Origin: Candidatus Planktophila vernalis
Lineage (GTDB): Bacteria > Actinomycetota > Actinomycetes > Nanopelagicales > Nanopelagicaceae
DNA: 64,000 nt
Assembly (NCBI RefSeq): GCF_002288185.1
Contig: NZ_CP016776.1
Coordinates: forward strand, 310,001 to 374,000
Direction of reading: 5' to 3'
Notes under the pieces: model-generated
What the model was told of the DNA's origin: nothing
The model's database searches: none
The model's input: only the letters and a program-made list of their open reading frames with translations
Shown here: positions 34,659 through 42,722 of the stretch, piece by piece
Layout of the letters: every line of letters begins with the position of its first letter
Position numbering within the stretch: position 1 is the first letter of the stretch
Translations under genes and position numbers: made by a program

Positions 34659-35453
34659 TTAGGCGACGTCAACATCAAGAACAGCCCCTTGACGTTTTTT
34701 ATTTGGGATGAGCAGCAGAAGTACGAGAACGAATAGCAATGAGGCAACAGAGACCGCAACTGCAACTTGTCCATCTGTACGTCCGATTTGAGCGATAACT
34801 ACTTGGAAAGTCTTGAAATTTAGAATGTTTGAAATCGTAAATTCACCCAGCACAAGGGCGATGGCGATGAATGAACCATTGATGATTCCAGTTTTAATCG
34901 TTGGCATGATGATTCCGAAGATCACTCGCGAAATTCCGGCACCTAAGGTCGTTGCAGCTTCAGCCAAGGTGTGAATATCAACGGCATCAAGGGCTGCTGA
35001 GAGTGAGCGATATGTGTAAGGGAGAATAAGCATGGAATACACACCAGCCAGAGTGATAGGGGATTCACTCAGATTGATAGAAATCCAACGGTATAGCGGC
35101 GCAATTCCTACAACGATAACGATGGCAGGAATGGCTAGAGGAATGAGACAAAGAAGTTCAAATGGGCGGCGAAGTAGAGGTAACTTCAACTGCACCCAAA
35201 TCGCTGTTGGTACAACTAAGAAGAGGATGATCGCCATGACGATAAGTGCGGTGATGAGTGAGCGTGTCACAGCCTCAAAGAGAGCCTCTTGAGTTCCGAT
35301 GACTTTCCAAGCTCGCAATGAGCGACCAGCATTTTCAAAACCATACGGCTTAGTTGAAAAATCCAACATCGCATAGAGAGGGACTAAAAGATAAAAACCG
35401 ACAACTGTAATGATTGACCAGCGCCAGATTTTCACACCCATTTTCTGCTTCAT
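34659..35453 (-). CDS. ABC importer permease, second subunit
   Basis: A 264-residue permease with six predicted helices and the EAA loop AEAATTLGAGISRVIFGIIMP (about 167-187), which docks on the ATPase. The first soluble loop TKPYGFENAGRSLRAW is like PotC/ThiP-type subunits. ATG 35453 is preferred because it overlaps the stop of the first permease as ATGA; a start at 35468 would overlap by 19 bases. It is cotranslated with the first permease. Confidence 0.9.
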   Translation of the reverse strand: MKQKMGVKIWRWSIITVVGFYLLVPLYAMLDFSTKPYGFENAGRSLRAWKVIGTQEALFEAVTRSLITALIVMAIILFLVVPTAIWVQLKLPLLRRPFELLCLIPLAIPAIVIVVGIAPLYRWISINLSESPITLAGVYSMLILPYTYRSLSAALDAVDIHTLAEAATTLGAGISRVIFGIIMPTIKTGIINGSFIAIALVLGEFTISNILNFKTFQVVIAQIGRTDGQVAVAVSVASLLFVLVLLLLIPNKKRQGAVLDVDVA

Positions 35454-36367
35454 CGACGTTGCTCCCACTTACTCACGTTGCGACGAAGTAGTGCATACAA
35501 AGTCATTGCAATGATGACGACTATGACCATAAAGAGTGATAAAACCTTTGCTTCAGCAGGATTTGATCCACCAGTCTCACTGGTTAGCGCTGTGGCGATC
35601 TGAAGAGGAGTGAGGAAATCTGCGAGGTTAATCAAGATACTTGCAGTGGCATAGGCTGAAAAAGAGTTAACGAAGAGAAGAAGGGCTGCTCCTGCAAAAG
35701 AAGGGGTCAGAATTGGGATTCCAACGCGAATCCAGTACTCGTAGTACTTACCGCCAAGAGCATCAGAGGCTTCACGCCACTGGGGTTGTAAGTTTTCTAG
35801 AGTAGGCAGAAATACCAGAACCATCAAAGGAATCTGGAAAAAGGTATAGAGAACGGCCAAACCATTCATGCTGTAAAGCCAGCTGGCATCGGCAAGAAAA
35901 GAAGTTGGTAAGAACTGTGTAGCAAAAGTTAAGACTAAGCCGTTAAAGCCAAAGGTTGCTAGAAAAGCAAAGACAAGCATGACGCCACCGAACTGGGCCA
36001 ACACGCTGCTGAGTGCTACTGAAACCTTGTAGAAGACTCCACCTTGCTTACCTGTTGCGATTGCCCAAGCAAAGAGGCCACCCAAAATCGCACCGATAAT
36101 CGCTGTCTTTATGGAGATTTCAAGCGAGTTACCAAAGGCGCCTCTAGCAATAGGAGAGTTAAAAACTGCCTTAATTTCAGCCGTACTTGTAACGCCGTAA
36201 TTATCTTTGAACGCTCCCGACATAACATTCCATGTTGGGTAAAGAAGGAAGACACCTGAAAAAAGTAGAAAAGGGAGTGCGCCTAAATATGCACTCTTAC
36301 TGCGCCAATACCGAGAACCGGTCCTGCCAGTGGCAGAACCGGTTCTCTTGTATTGAAGCTGTGTCAA
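35450..36367 (-). CDS. ABC importer permease, first subunit
   Basis: A 305-residue permease with six helices and the EAA motif REASDALGGKYYEYWIRVGIP (about 197-217). N-terminal SKSAYLGALPFLLFSGVFLL is the first helix. The start is taken as TTG at 36367, 17 bases after the binding-protein stop, because no ordinary start codon follows before the first helix. Codons 7-18 lie in a 16-base-pair inverted repeat (36313-36347), which gives a repetitive peptide with two RTGS units. That hairpin probably limits permease output relative to the binding protein. No Shine-Dalgarno is seen. Confidence 0.85.
   Translation of the reverse strand: MTQLQYKRTGSATGRTGSRYWRSKSAYLGALPFLLFSGVFLLYPTWNVMSGAFKDNYGVTSTAEIKAVFNSPIARGAFGNSLEISIKTAIIGAILGGLFAWAIATGKQGGVFYKVSVALSSVLAQFGGVMLVFAFLATFGFNGLVLTFATQFLPTSFLADASWLYSMNGLAVLYTFFQIPLMVLVFLPTLENLQPQWREASDALGGKYYEYWIRVGIPILTPSFAGAALLLFVNSFSAYATASILINLADFLTPLQIATALTSETGGSNPAEAKVLSLFMVIVVIIAMTLYALLRRNVSKWEQRR
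36313..36347 (-). promoter_or_regulatory. Intercistronic hairpin between binding-protein and permease genes
   Basis: On the coding strand GAGAACCGGTTCTGCC pairs with GGCAGGACCGGTTCTC over 16 base pairs (one G-U) with loop ACT. There is no U run after it, so it looks like a transcript-stabilising or attenuating stem rather than a full terminator. It overlaps the first codons of the permease. Confidence 0.7.
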
Positions 36368-36384
36368 TGAATTGACGTTTCTAC

Positions 36385-37515
36385 TTAGTTAGTTCCTACA
36401 GCTGCAGGCCATGCAGTCTTTAGGTATGCACGAGCAGCAGCGGTCTGAGCAGGTGTTGCTGCTTCTGCAACAATCTTGCTCTTACCAATTGATGCCTTGG
36501 CAGCAGCAGTTGCGCGGTTGGTCTTTAGTAGGTGCACCCAAAGAGTTGGAGTTGCTCCACCTTGTGCCCAAACATCAGCACCGATTTCACCAAGTGTGTA
36601 TTCCATCCATAGACGAGCACATGCTGGATGTGGTGCCCATGCTGAAATTGCGCTGTTGTACGTAGAACCTACTGAAGCAGGTGTGAACATCTTCCAGACT
36701 TTACCAATTTTCGCAAACTCCTTAACAACGCCTGCCTGTAGGTAGCCGTTATCGATCACAACTGGTGTTTGACCAGATGCAATTGTTGCCTGTGTTGGGT
36801 TTACGTTGATGAAGTTACCTGCATCTTTTAACTTCTTGAAGAATGCAACACCCTTTGAAACATCGTCAAATGTTCCGCCAAGTGCCTTATTAATCATGTA
36901 GATACCATTCATCGCAGCTGATGAACCTAGTGGATCTCCGTTAAGAGCAATCTTGCCCTTGAACTTTGGATCTAGTAGATCATCGAGCTTTGTAATTGTT
37001 CCAAGAGTTCCGCTGTATCCAATAGTCATTGTTCCTGTGTAGTTAGGTGTGATTTGACCAGTTGGATCAACTGTCTTTGCACCTGTGAGATTGTTCCAAG
37101 TTCTAACCTTGTATGGAGCATAAGTTCCTGTGTTGAGATACTTCACGGCAACAGCTAGACCAAGATCGAAAACATCTGGTGAGCGCTTTGTGCCCTTGTT
37201 TGTTACAGCTGCATCAATTTCTTCTTGAGATGAACCTTCTGGGTTTGCCTCATCGATTTTGACTCCGTAACGCTTCTTGAAGCCATCAATCATGTCGCCG
37301 TAGTTTGCCCAGTAAAGAGGCAAAGCGATTACGTTGAGTTGTCCTTCTTTACGGCACTCAGCTTCAAGACCAGCGAGACCGCCAGCTTGACCAGCACTTG
37401 TTACCTTAGAGAAGTCACGAGCTGCATTAGCTGGTGAGCTTTGAATCACTGGGATCGCTAGTGCAACAACAAGTGCTGCAGCTACTGATCCGCTAGTTAG
37501 TTTTGAAAACTTCAC
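36385..37515 (-). CDS. Extracellular solute-binding protein (PotD/FbpA-like)
   Basis: A 376-residue secreted binding protein for the importer that follows. A Sec signal peptide (MKFSKLTSGSVAAALVVALA start) ends in SSPANA before ARDFSK; there is no Cys after the cleavage site, so it is not a lipoprotein. The mature part shows the two-lobe pattern of the ABC extracellular protein family 1 (NVIALPLYWANYGDMIDGFK, AVKYLNTGTYAPYKV). GTG 37515 is chosen over 37554 because AGGAGG stands 6 bases before it on the coding strand. Upstream lies an ACACGTGT palindrome (37575-37582). Ligand not determined; polyamine or other small cation is plausible. Confidence 0.9.
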   Translation of the reverse strand: MKFSKLTSGSVAAALVVALAIPVIQSSPANAARDFSKVTSAGQAGGLAGLEAECRKEGQLNVIALPLYWANYGDMIDGFKKRYGVKIDEANPEGSSQEEIDAAVTNKGTKRSPDVFDLGLAVAVKYLNTGTYAPYKVRTWNNLTGAKTVDPTGQITPNYTGTMTIGYSGTLGTITKLDDLLDPKFKGKIALNGDPLGSSAAMNGIYMINKALGGTFDDVSKGVAFFKKLKDAGNFINVNPTQATIASGQTPVVIDNGYLQAGVVKEFAKIGKVWKMFTPASVGSTYNSAISAWAPHPACARLWMEYTLGEIGADVWAQGGATPTLWVHLLKTNRATAAAKASIGKSKIVAEAATPAQTAAARAYLKTAWPAAVGTN

Positions 37516-37624
37516 TGCGTTCCTCCTAGTTGTAAGTGGTATGTGTTTTGTCATACATCCTTACCTCTTGCACTACACGTGTTGAGGGCAAGCGGTCTGG
37601 AATTTTGTACTTACGTAAAACGAA

Positions 37625-38719
37625 TTAGTCGAAGACCAATACGTTTCGCGCCCCCTCCCCAGCCCTTAAACGATCAAAGGCTGAGTTAAGACCCTCTAAA
37701 CCTATCCGCTCAGATATGAGCTCGTCTAGGAATAGTTCGCCATTTAGATAACTTTTTACTAACGCTGGTACATCTTTTCTCAGGTTTGCTGAGCCAAAGT
37801 AGCAGCCCTTAATCGACTGTTCATTGACAAAAGGGCCGGCATCAAGGGTGATGGTGGCGCCATTTTTCATTAGGCCCACCAAAATCAGGGTTCCATCCAC
37901 TCCGACGGTGCCCCAAGCCTGCTGAATGGTGCTCTCACGACCGAGTGCTTCAAAGGCATAGTCAACGCCGCCACAGATTTCCTTCACCATCGCCACTGGA
38001 TCACTAGTTGCTCCATTGATGACGTGAGTAGCTCCCACCTTTTTAGCTAAATCTAGTTTTTCCTGTGTTACATCAACGGCAATAATTGTCGTTGCACCGG
38101 CCATGCGAGCACCCTGCACAATATTTAATCCAACGCCTCCGCAACCAAAGATTGCAACAGTTGAACCTGGCTTAACTTTGGCAGTATTTATCACTGCGCC
38201 ATAGCCAGTGAGCACTGCGCAGCTAATAAGGGCTGCGCGATCAAGTGGCATCTCCTTAGGAATAACAACTGCGCCAGAAACCGGCACAACAACATATTCG
38301 GCAAAAGAGGCAACAGTTAAAAAGTGATTGAGCTTTTCACCATTTTGTGAAAGGCGTGATGTGCCATCAAATAGTCCGCCAACTGACATGGCATTACCTG
38401 CAGTTGAACAATAGTTGGGACGCCCACTCTTGCAATACTCACATGTTCCACAGCTAGGAACGATGGACATAATCACGTGATCGCCAGCAACAACTCCAGT
38501 TACATCAGGACCAACTTCGACTACAACACCAGCTGCTTCATGGCCGATAACTGCAGGAAATGGAACAAGTTTGCGCTTTCCATCGACAGCGTTTAAATCA
38601 CTTGCGCACAATCCACTTGCCGCAACCTTTACAAGGAGTTCACCAGATTTTGGCTTATCAAGTTCTACTTCACGAACTTCAAATTTTGAACCAATGCCAT
38701 CTAGAACTGCTGCCTTCAT
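37625..38719 (-). CDS. Zinc-dependent alcohol dehydrogenase
   Basis: A 364-residue medium-chain dehydrogenase. GHEAAGVVVEVG holds the conserved catalytic-zinc His, and the structural zinc is bound by four Cys in PSCGTCEYCKSGRPNYC. The Rossmann motif is AIFGCGGVGLNIV, with Asp in IIAVDVT indicating NAD+. It belongs to the class III-like branch that oxidises alcohols, often C1-C4 or glutathione-bound. ATG 38719 (MKAAVLDGIG) is preferred over 38767, as family members start there. It diverges from the IclR gene across twin candidate operators and precedes the importer operon. Confidence 0.92.
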   Translation of the reverse strand: MKAAVLDGIGSKFEVREVELDKPKSGELLVKVAASGLCASDLNAVDGKRKLVPFPAVIGHEAAGVVVEVGPDVTGVVAGDHVIMSIVPSCGTCEYCKSGRPNYCSTAGNAMSVGGLFDGTSRLSQNGEKLNHFLTVASFAEYVVVPVSGAVVIPKEMPLDRAALISCAVLTGYGAVINTAKVKPGSTVAIFGCGGVGLNIVQGARMAGATTIIAVDVTQEKLDLAKKVGATHVINGATSDPVAMVKEICGGVDYAFEALGRESTIQQAWGTVGVDGTLILVGLMKNGATITLDAGPFVNEQSIKGCYFGSANLRKDVPALVKSYLNGELFLDELISERIGLEGLNSAFDRLRAGEGARNVLVFD

Positions 38720-38753
38720 TTTCACTCTCAAACCCCTTAGAAATATAGCCTTT

Positions 38754-38790
38754 CGCCAATAGGCCAAAGACTAGTCCCCGCCTATATGCC
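38754..38790. promoter_or_regulatory. Twin 12-base sites between alcohol dehydrogenase and IclR genes (candidate IclR operators)
   Basis: CGCCAATAGGCC (38754-38765) and CGCCTATATGCC (38779-38790) agree at 10 of 12 bases, are imperfect palindromes and lie 25 bases apart in the divergent promoter region. They are the most likely binding sites of the IclR regulator. Confidence 0.5.
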
Positions 38791-38851
38791 AATGCCACAG
38801 ATTGCGCTAACCTAAATCTCACAGTTCACGCAAATGTAAGGAGCGGTTCAC

Positions 38852-39595
38852 ATGGTGCAACGGATTCAATCTGTTGAGCGTGCGCTCGCCATGCTTGATA
38901 TTTTGGCTAAATCACCACGGCCCCAAACAATTCCAGAGCTTGCTAAAACTATGGAGATTAATCGCGCAACTGCGTGGCGCTTGATAAACACTTTGCTTGA
39001 ATTTGAATTAGTTGAAAAAGATGATGAATCAGGGCGATTCACAGTTGGGAGCGGCGCATTTAAGTTAGCTGCTTCAACGCAAACAAATCTCATGAGTCGA
39101 AAAGCACGGCCAGTACTAGAGCGAATCTCAGCTCTTTTTGGGGCGAGTGCATTTCTTGAAATCGCGGCTCGTGGTGAACTAATCGTTCTTGATCAAATAC
39201 GAATGGATTTACCAGAAGAAGTTGATTTAGCAGGAATGCACATACCACTCAATTGCGGATCAGTGGGCAAACTTTATTTAGCATCACTATCAGATGCCTT
39301 ACTTGAAAAGTATTTAGCATCTCCCTTAGCAGCACTTACTGATTACACAATCACAGATCCCAATGAACTTCGAACTGAAGTTTTGCAAGCCCGTATTTCT
39401 GGAGTTGCATACAACTATAAAGAGCACACCGAGCAATGGTGTGGAATTTCAGCATCTATCCGTGCCCGTGATGGAAGATTTATTGCTTATCTCAATGTAA
39501 CTTTGCCAACACAAACAACTACTCGGGAGCAATTGATATCGCTTACGCCTGAGTTAATTGCAGCAGCTCAAGAGATCACTGCTCTTATTGCCTAA
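38852..39595 (+). CDS. IclR family transcriptional regulator
   Basis: A 247-residue regulator. The winged helix (RIQSVERALAMLDILAKSPR, then IPELAKTMEINRATAWRLINTL) is followed by a ligand-binding GAF-like domain (about 75-247) with GKLYLASLSD and GVAYNYKEHTEQWCGISASI as usual markers. IclR proteins sense small acids such as glyoxylate or aromatic acids. TAAGGAG precedes the ATG by 8 bases, so this gene has a leader. Position between the alcohol dehydrogenase and malate synthase genes suggests it controls both; glyoxylate as the effector is inference. Confidence 0.92.
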   Translation: MVQRIQSVERALAMLDILAKSPRPQTIPELAKTMEINRATAWRLINTLLEFELVEKDDESGRFTVGSGAFKLAASTQTNLMSRKARPVLERISALFGASAFLEIAARGELIVLDQIRMDLPEEVDLAGMHIPLNCGSVGKLYLASLSDALLEKYLASPLAALTDYTITDPNELRTEVLQARISGVAYNYKEHTEQWCGISASIRARDGRFIAYLNVTLPTQTTTREQLISLTPELIAAAQEITALIA

Positions 39596-39596
39596 G

Positions 39597-41168
39597 TTAG
39601 GCCATCGCCTCATATGCAGGCAGAGTCAGAAACTCTAAGTAGTCATCATTAACTGAGGTCTCGATAAACATCTTTTGAGCTTGCGTGTAGTCAGTTGATT
39701 GGGGCAGTTTTGAAACCTCTTCATCGGCCAACTGCTTCACATAGCTAGCGCTGACTAGCTCACCGTTCACTAGCCTGACTTCGTTATGAATCCATTGCCA
39801 GATCTGTGAGCGTGAAATCTCAGCTGTGGCTGCATCTTCCATCAGGTTAAAGATTGCAACAGCGCCAGAGCCAGCCAACCAACGCTCAAGATATTGAATT
39901 GCAACACTGATGTTATTGCGAAGTCCTGCCTCAGTGACGGTGCCAGGTGTGGCTTTGATATCAAGTAATTGGGCTGCCGAAACTGAAATCTCTGACTTTG
40001 TCTTTTCCTTTTGATTAGGACGATCACCTAGAACCTTCGTGAACTGCTCTCTACACAGTTCCACCATTCCTGGATGGGCAACCCACGAGCCATCAAAGCC
40101 ATCATTTGCCTCGCGCGTTTTATCTGCAGCCACCTTCTCAAATGCAGTTGCATTTATTGCTGGGTCAGAACTTGGTATGAATGCTGCCATTCCACCAATT
40201 GCATGTGCGCCTCTGGAGTGACAGGTTTTCACAAGTAGTTCGGTATATGCACGCATAAAGGGCGCAGTCATTGCAACGCTATTTCTATCTGGCAATACAA
40301 AATCAGCACCGCGCAAGCGATAGTTTTTAATGACACTAAAGAGGTAGTCCCAGCGTCCTGCATTTAATCCTGCTGCGTGATCTTTAAGTTCAAAGAGAAT
40401 TTCTTCCATCTCAAAAGCTGCAGGCAAAGTTTCAATCAGAGCTGTTGCTCTAATGGTGCCGCGTGCAATGTTTAAGAAATCTTGCGCAATATTGAATGCT
40501 TCATTCCACATACGAGCTTCAAGGTGGGACTCCATTTTGGCAAGATAGAAATAGGGACCATGTCCACGAGCAATCTGTAATTTGGCACAAGCGATCATGT
40601 ATAAAGCAAAATCAGCGAATGAGCCTGATGTTATTTCACCGTCAACAAGAATGTGTTTTTCCGGCAAGTGAAAGCCACGGGGGCGAACAACAATTGTTGC
40701 CAATTCACTATCGGGGCGTAGTTCATATCTCTTGCCAGTTTCATTAGTGAAATCAATTGTACGAGTAATTGCATCCAACAAATTGAGTTGACCATTTATA
40801 ACATTTTCCCAAAGAGGGGTATTTGAATCCTCTAAATCTGCTAACCAGACCTTTGCCCCAGAGTTAAGGGCGTTAATCGTCATTTTTCGCTCAGTAGGAC
40901 CAGTGATCTCTACGCGGCGATCATTTAAACCCGGCGCTGCCGGTGCAACCTCCCAGCCTTTATCCTCACGAATAGCTTTGGTTTGGGCCAGGAAATCAAA
41001 GTCTTTACCATCTGCAATCTGCTGCATGCGCACTTTGCGTGTAGCTAAGAGTTCTAGGCGGCGCGGATTGAGTGTGCGGTGCAGCAGTGCAATGAGGTCG
41101 AGTGCTTGCTGAGTCAGAATCTCTTCTGAGCGTGGAACTACATTGCCAGTTATTTCAACGCCAGGCAT
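39597..41168 (-). CDS. aceB: Malate synthase A
   Basis: A 523-residue malate synthase A, which condenses glyoxylate with acetyl-CoA to malate. Typical segments are LADLEDSNTPLWENVINGQ, VVRPRGFHLPEKHI, GRWDYLFSVIKNYR and PFMRAYTELLVKTCH; the late WQWIHNE is the C-terminal plug. It begins directly after the stop of the aldehyde dehydrogenase. No isocitrate lyase is in this window, so the glyoxylate may come from another source such as glycolate or an amino compound. Confidence 0.95.
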   Translation of the reverse strand: MPGVEITGNVVPRSEEILTQQALDLIALLHRTLNPRRLELLATRKVRMQQIADGKDFDFLAQTKAIREDKGWEVAPAAPGLNDRRVEITGPTERKMTINALNSGAKVWLADLEDSNTPLWENVINGQLNLLDAITRTIDFTNETGKRYELRPDSELATIVVRPRGFHLPEKHILVDGEITSGSFADFALYMIACAKLQIARGHGPYFYLAKMESHLEARMWNEAFNIAQDFLNIARGTIRATALIETLPAAFEMEEILFELKDHAAGLNAGRWDYLFSVIKNYRLRGADFVLPDRNSVAMTAPFMRAYTELLVKTCHSRGAHAIGGMAAFIPSSDPAINATAFEKVAADKTREANDGFDGSWVAHPGMVELCREQFTKVLGDRPNQKEKTKSEISVSAAQLLDIKATPGTVTEAGLRNNISVAIQYLERWLAGSGAVAIFNLMEDAATAEISRSQIWQWIHNEVRLVNGELVSASYVKQLADEEVSKLPQSTDYTQAQKMFIETSVNDDYLEFLTLPAYEAMA

Positions 41169-42653
41169 TTAATTCAGATCAACCCACGTTGTTTTTAACG
41201 CACTGTATGCATCTAGTGCATGCAATGACTTGTCTCTTCCATTACCTGAGGCACCAAAGCCTCCGAATGGAGTTATCACATCGAGCATGTCGAAAGTGTT
41301 AACCCAAACAGTTCCAGCACGTAGCTTGCGTGCAAACTTATGTGCGCGGGCAACATTATTAGTCCACACCGATGCAGCTAATCCGTATTCAGTTCCATTT
41401 GCTAATTGCAAAGCTTCAGCTTCATCTTTTGCATCAATTGCAACTAGCACTGGACCAAAGATTTCCTCTTGGGCAAGACGTGAGTCAGGCTTGACGTTAT
41501 CAATTAATGTTGGCTTGATAAGCAGATCTTTTCCGGAAGTCTTTTGACCGCCAAAGATTAGCTTTTCACCATCTTGGCCAATGAGATCAAGGTAGGCGTT
41601 AACGCGATCGCGTTGTAGTTCAGAGACAAGTCCAGCCATTTGCGTAGTTGGATCAAATTGATTTCCAACAACAAAGCTTTCAAGGAACTTATGTAGATGT
41701 GCAAAGAGCTCTTCTTTTACGCCTTTTTCAACAATGATTCGAGATCCTGCATTACAAGTCTGACCTGCGTTGTAATAGATAGCCCAAGCAATAGTTGATG
41801 CAGCAGTTTCTAAGTCGGTGCAGTCATTGAGAACAACTTGAGGGCTCTTTCCACCAAGTTCAAGTGAAACCTGTTTCATATTTGATTCAGCGGCGTATTG
41901 CATCATCTTTCGACCAGTAGGTCCGCTTCCTGTGAATGCAATCTTTGCAACATCCATGTGGCGGGCAAGTGCCTGACCAGCCTCTGATCCAAGACCTGGA
42001 ACCACATTAAAGACACCTGCAGGCAATCCTGCAGCGATTGCTAGTTCAGCCATCTTGAGGGCACTCAATGAAGAGTTTTCTGCAGGTTTAACAACAATGC
42101 TGTTACCCATAGCCAAGGCAGGTCCTAATTTCCAACTTGTAATCATCATTGGATAGTTCCAAGGAACAACTGCGCCAATAACACCTAGGGGTTCGCGTGT
42201 AACCATGGCAAGTGCGTTGCGTGGTGCCGGTGCAATTTCATCGTATGTCTTATCAATTGTTTCGCCATACCACTGGATCACTCGAGCAGAGTTAGGTGCA
42301 TCCACACTGAGTGCATCTGCAATGGGACGGCCTGTGTCGATTGCTTCAAGTAAAGCTAATTCTTCTCGGTGCTCATTGAGAAGTTGTGCCCAGCGCAACA
42401 TAATCGCCTTTTTATCGCGTGGATTCATCTCACTCCACACACCGGAGTCATATGCCTTTTTAGCTGATGCAACTGCTCGATTGATATCTTCGGTATCACC
42501 AGATGCAACGTTACAAATTAAATGTCCATCGCTAGGAGAGAAGTTTTCAAAGGTTTTACCACTGGCTGCATCAACGAATTTTCCATCGATGAAAATCTGC
42601 GATTGTGGTTTGAGATCAAGTGCGCGTTTTTGCCAAGTTTGAGTATCAGACAT
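41169..42653 (-). CDS. Aldehyde dehydrogenase, PuuC/betaine-aldehyde-type
   Basis: A 494-residue ALDH with general base Glu265 (LELGGKSP) and nucleophile Cys300 (GQTCNAGS). ARVIQWYGETIDKTY and ESNMKQVSLELGGKS are close to the corresponding stretches of E. coli PuuC, which oxidises aminoaldehydes from putrescine, and of broad ALDHs. TAACAT (42661-42666) lies 7 bases before its ATG on the coding strand, and a perfect GTTGCAC-ATA-GTGCAAC palindrome is upstream (42700-42716). It is cotranscribed with malate synthase, so its acid product may feed glyoxylate. Confidence 0.92.
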   Translation of the reverse strand: MSDTQTWQKRALDLKPQSQIFIDGKFVDAASGKTFENFSPSDGHLICNVASGDTEDINRAVASAKKAYDSGVWSEMNPRDKKAIMLRWAQLLNEHREELALLEAIDTGRPIADALSVDAPNSARVIQWYGETIDKTYDEIAPAPRNALAMVTREPLGVIGAVVPWNYPMMITSWKLGPALAMGNSIVVKPAENSSLSALKMAELAIAAGLPAGVFNVVPGLGSEAGQALARHMDVAKIAFTGSGPTGRKMMQYAAESNMKQVSLELGGKSPQVVLNDCTDLETAASTIAWAIYYNAGQTCNAGSRIIVEKGVKEELFAHLHKFLESFVVGNQFDPTTQMAGLVSELQRDRVNAYLDLIGQDGEKLIFGGQKTSGKDLLIKPTLIDNVKPDSRLAQEEIFGPVLVAIDAKDEAEALQLANGTEYGLAASVWTNNVARAHKFARKLRAGTVWVNTFDMLDVITPFGGFGASGNGRDKSLHALDAYSALKTTWVDLN

Positions 42654-42699
42654 GTCGCTGATGTTATCGGCTCAAGGTGAACAAATCATGGCCATACCC

Positions 42700-42716
42700 G
42701 TTGCACATAGTGCAAC
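42700..42716. promoter_or_regulatory. Perfect 17-base inverted repeat upstream of the ALDH-aceB unit
   Basis: GTTGCAC and GTGCAAC separated by ATA, lying 47 bases before the ALDH start and 7 bases after the decarboxylase stop (minus-strand order). No U run follows on either strand, so an operator is more likely than a terminator. TAGTGCAA recurs as a half-site upstream of the binding-protein gene (complement of 37568-37575). Confidence 0.55.
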
Positions 42717-42722
42717 ACAGGC

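Noticed and set aside
42700-42716. Terminator for the Orn/Lys/Arg-type enzyme gene
   Set aside because: The stem is followed by GGGTATGG on the coding strand, without a U run, so an operator reading is better.
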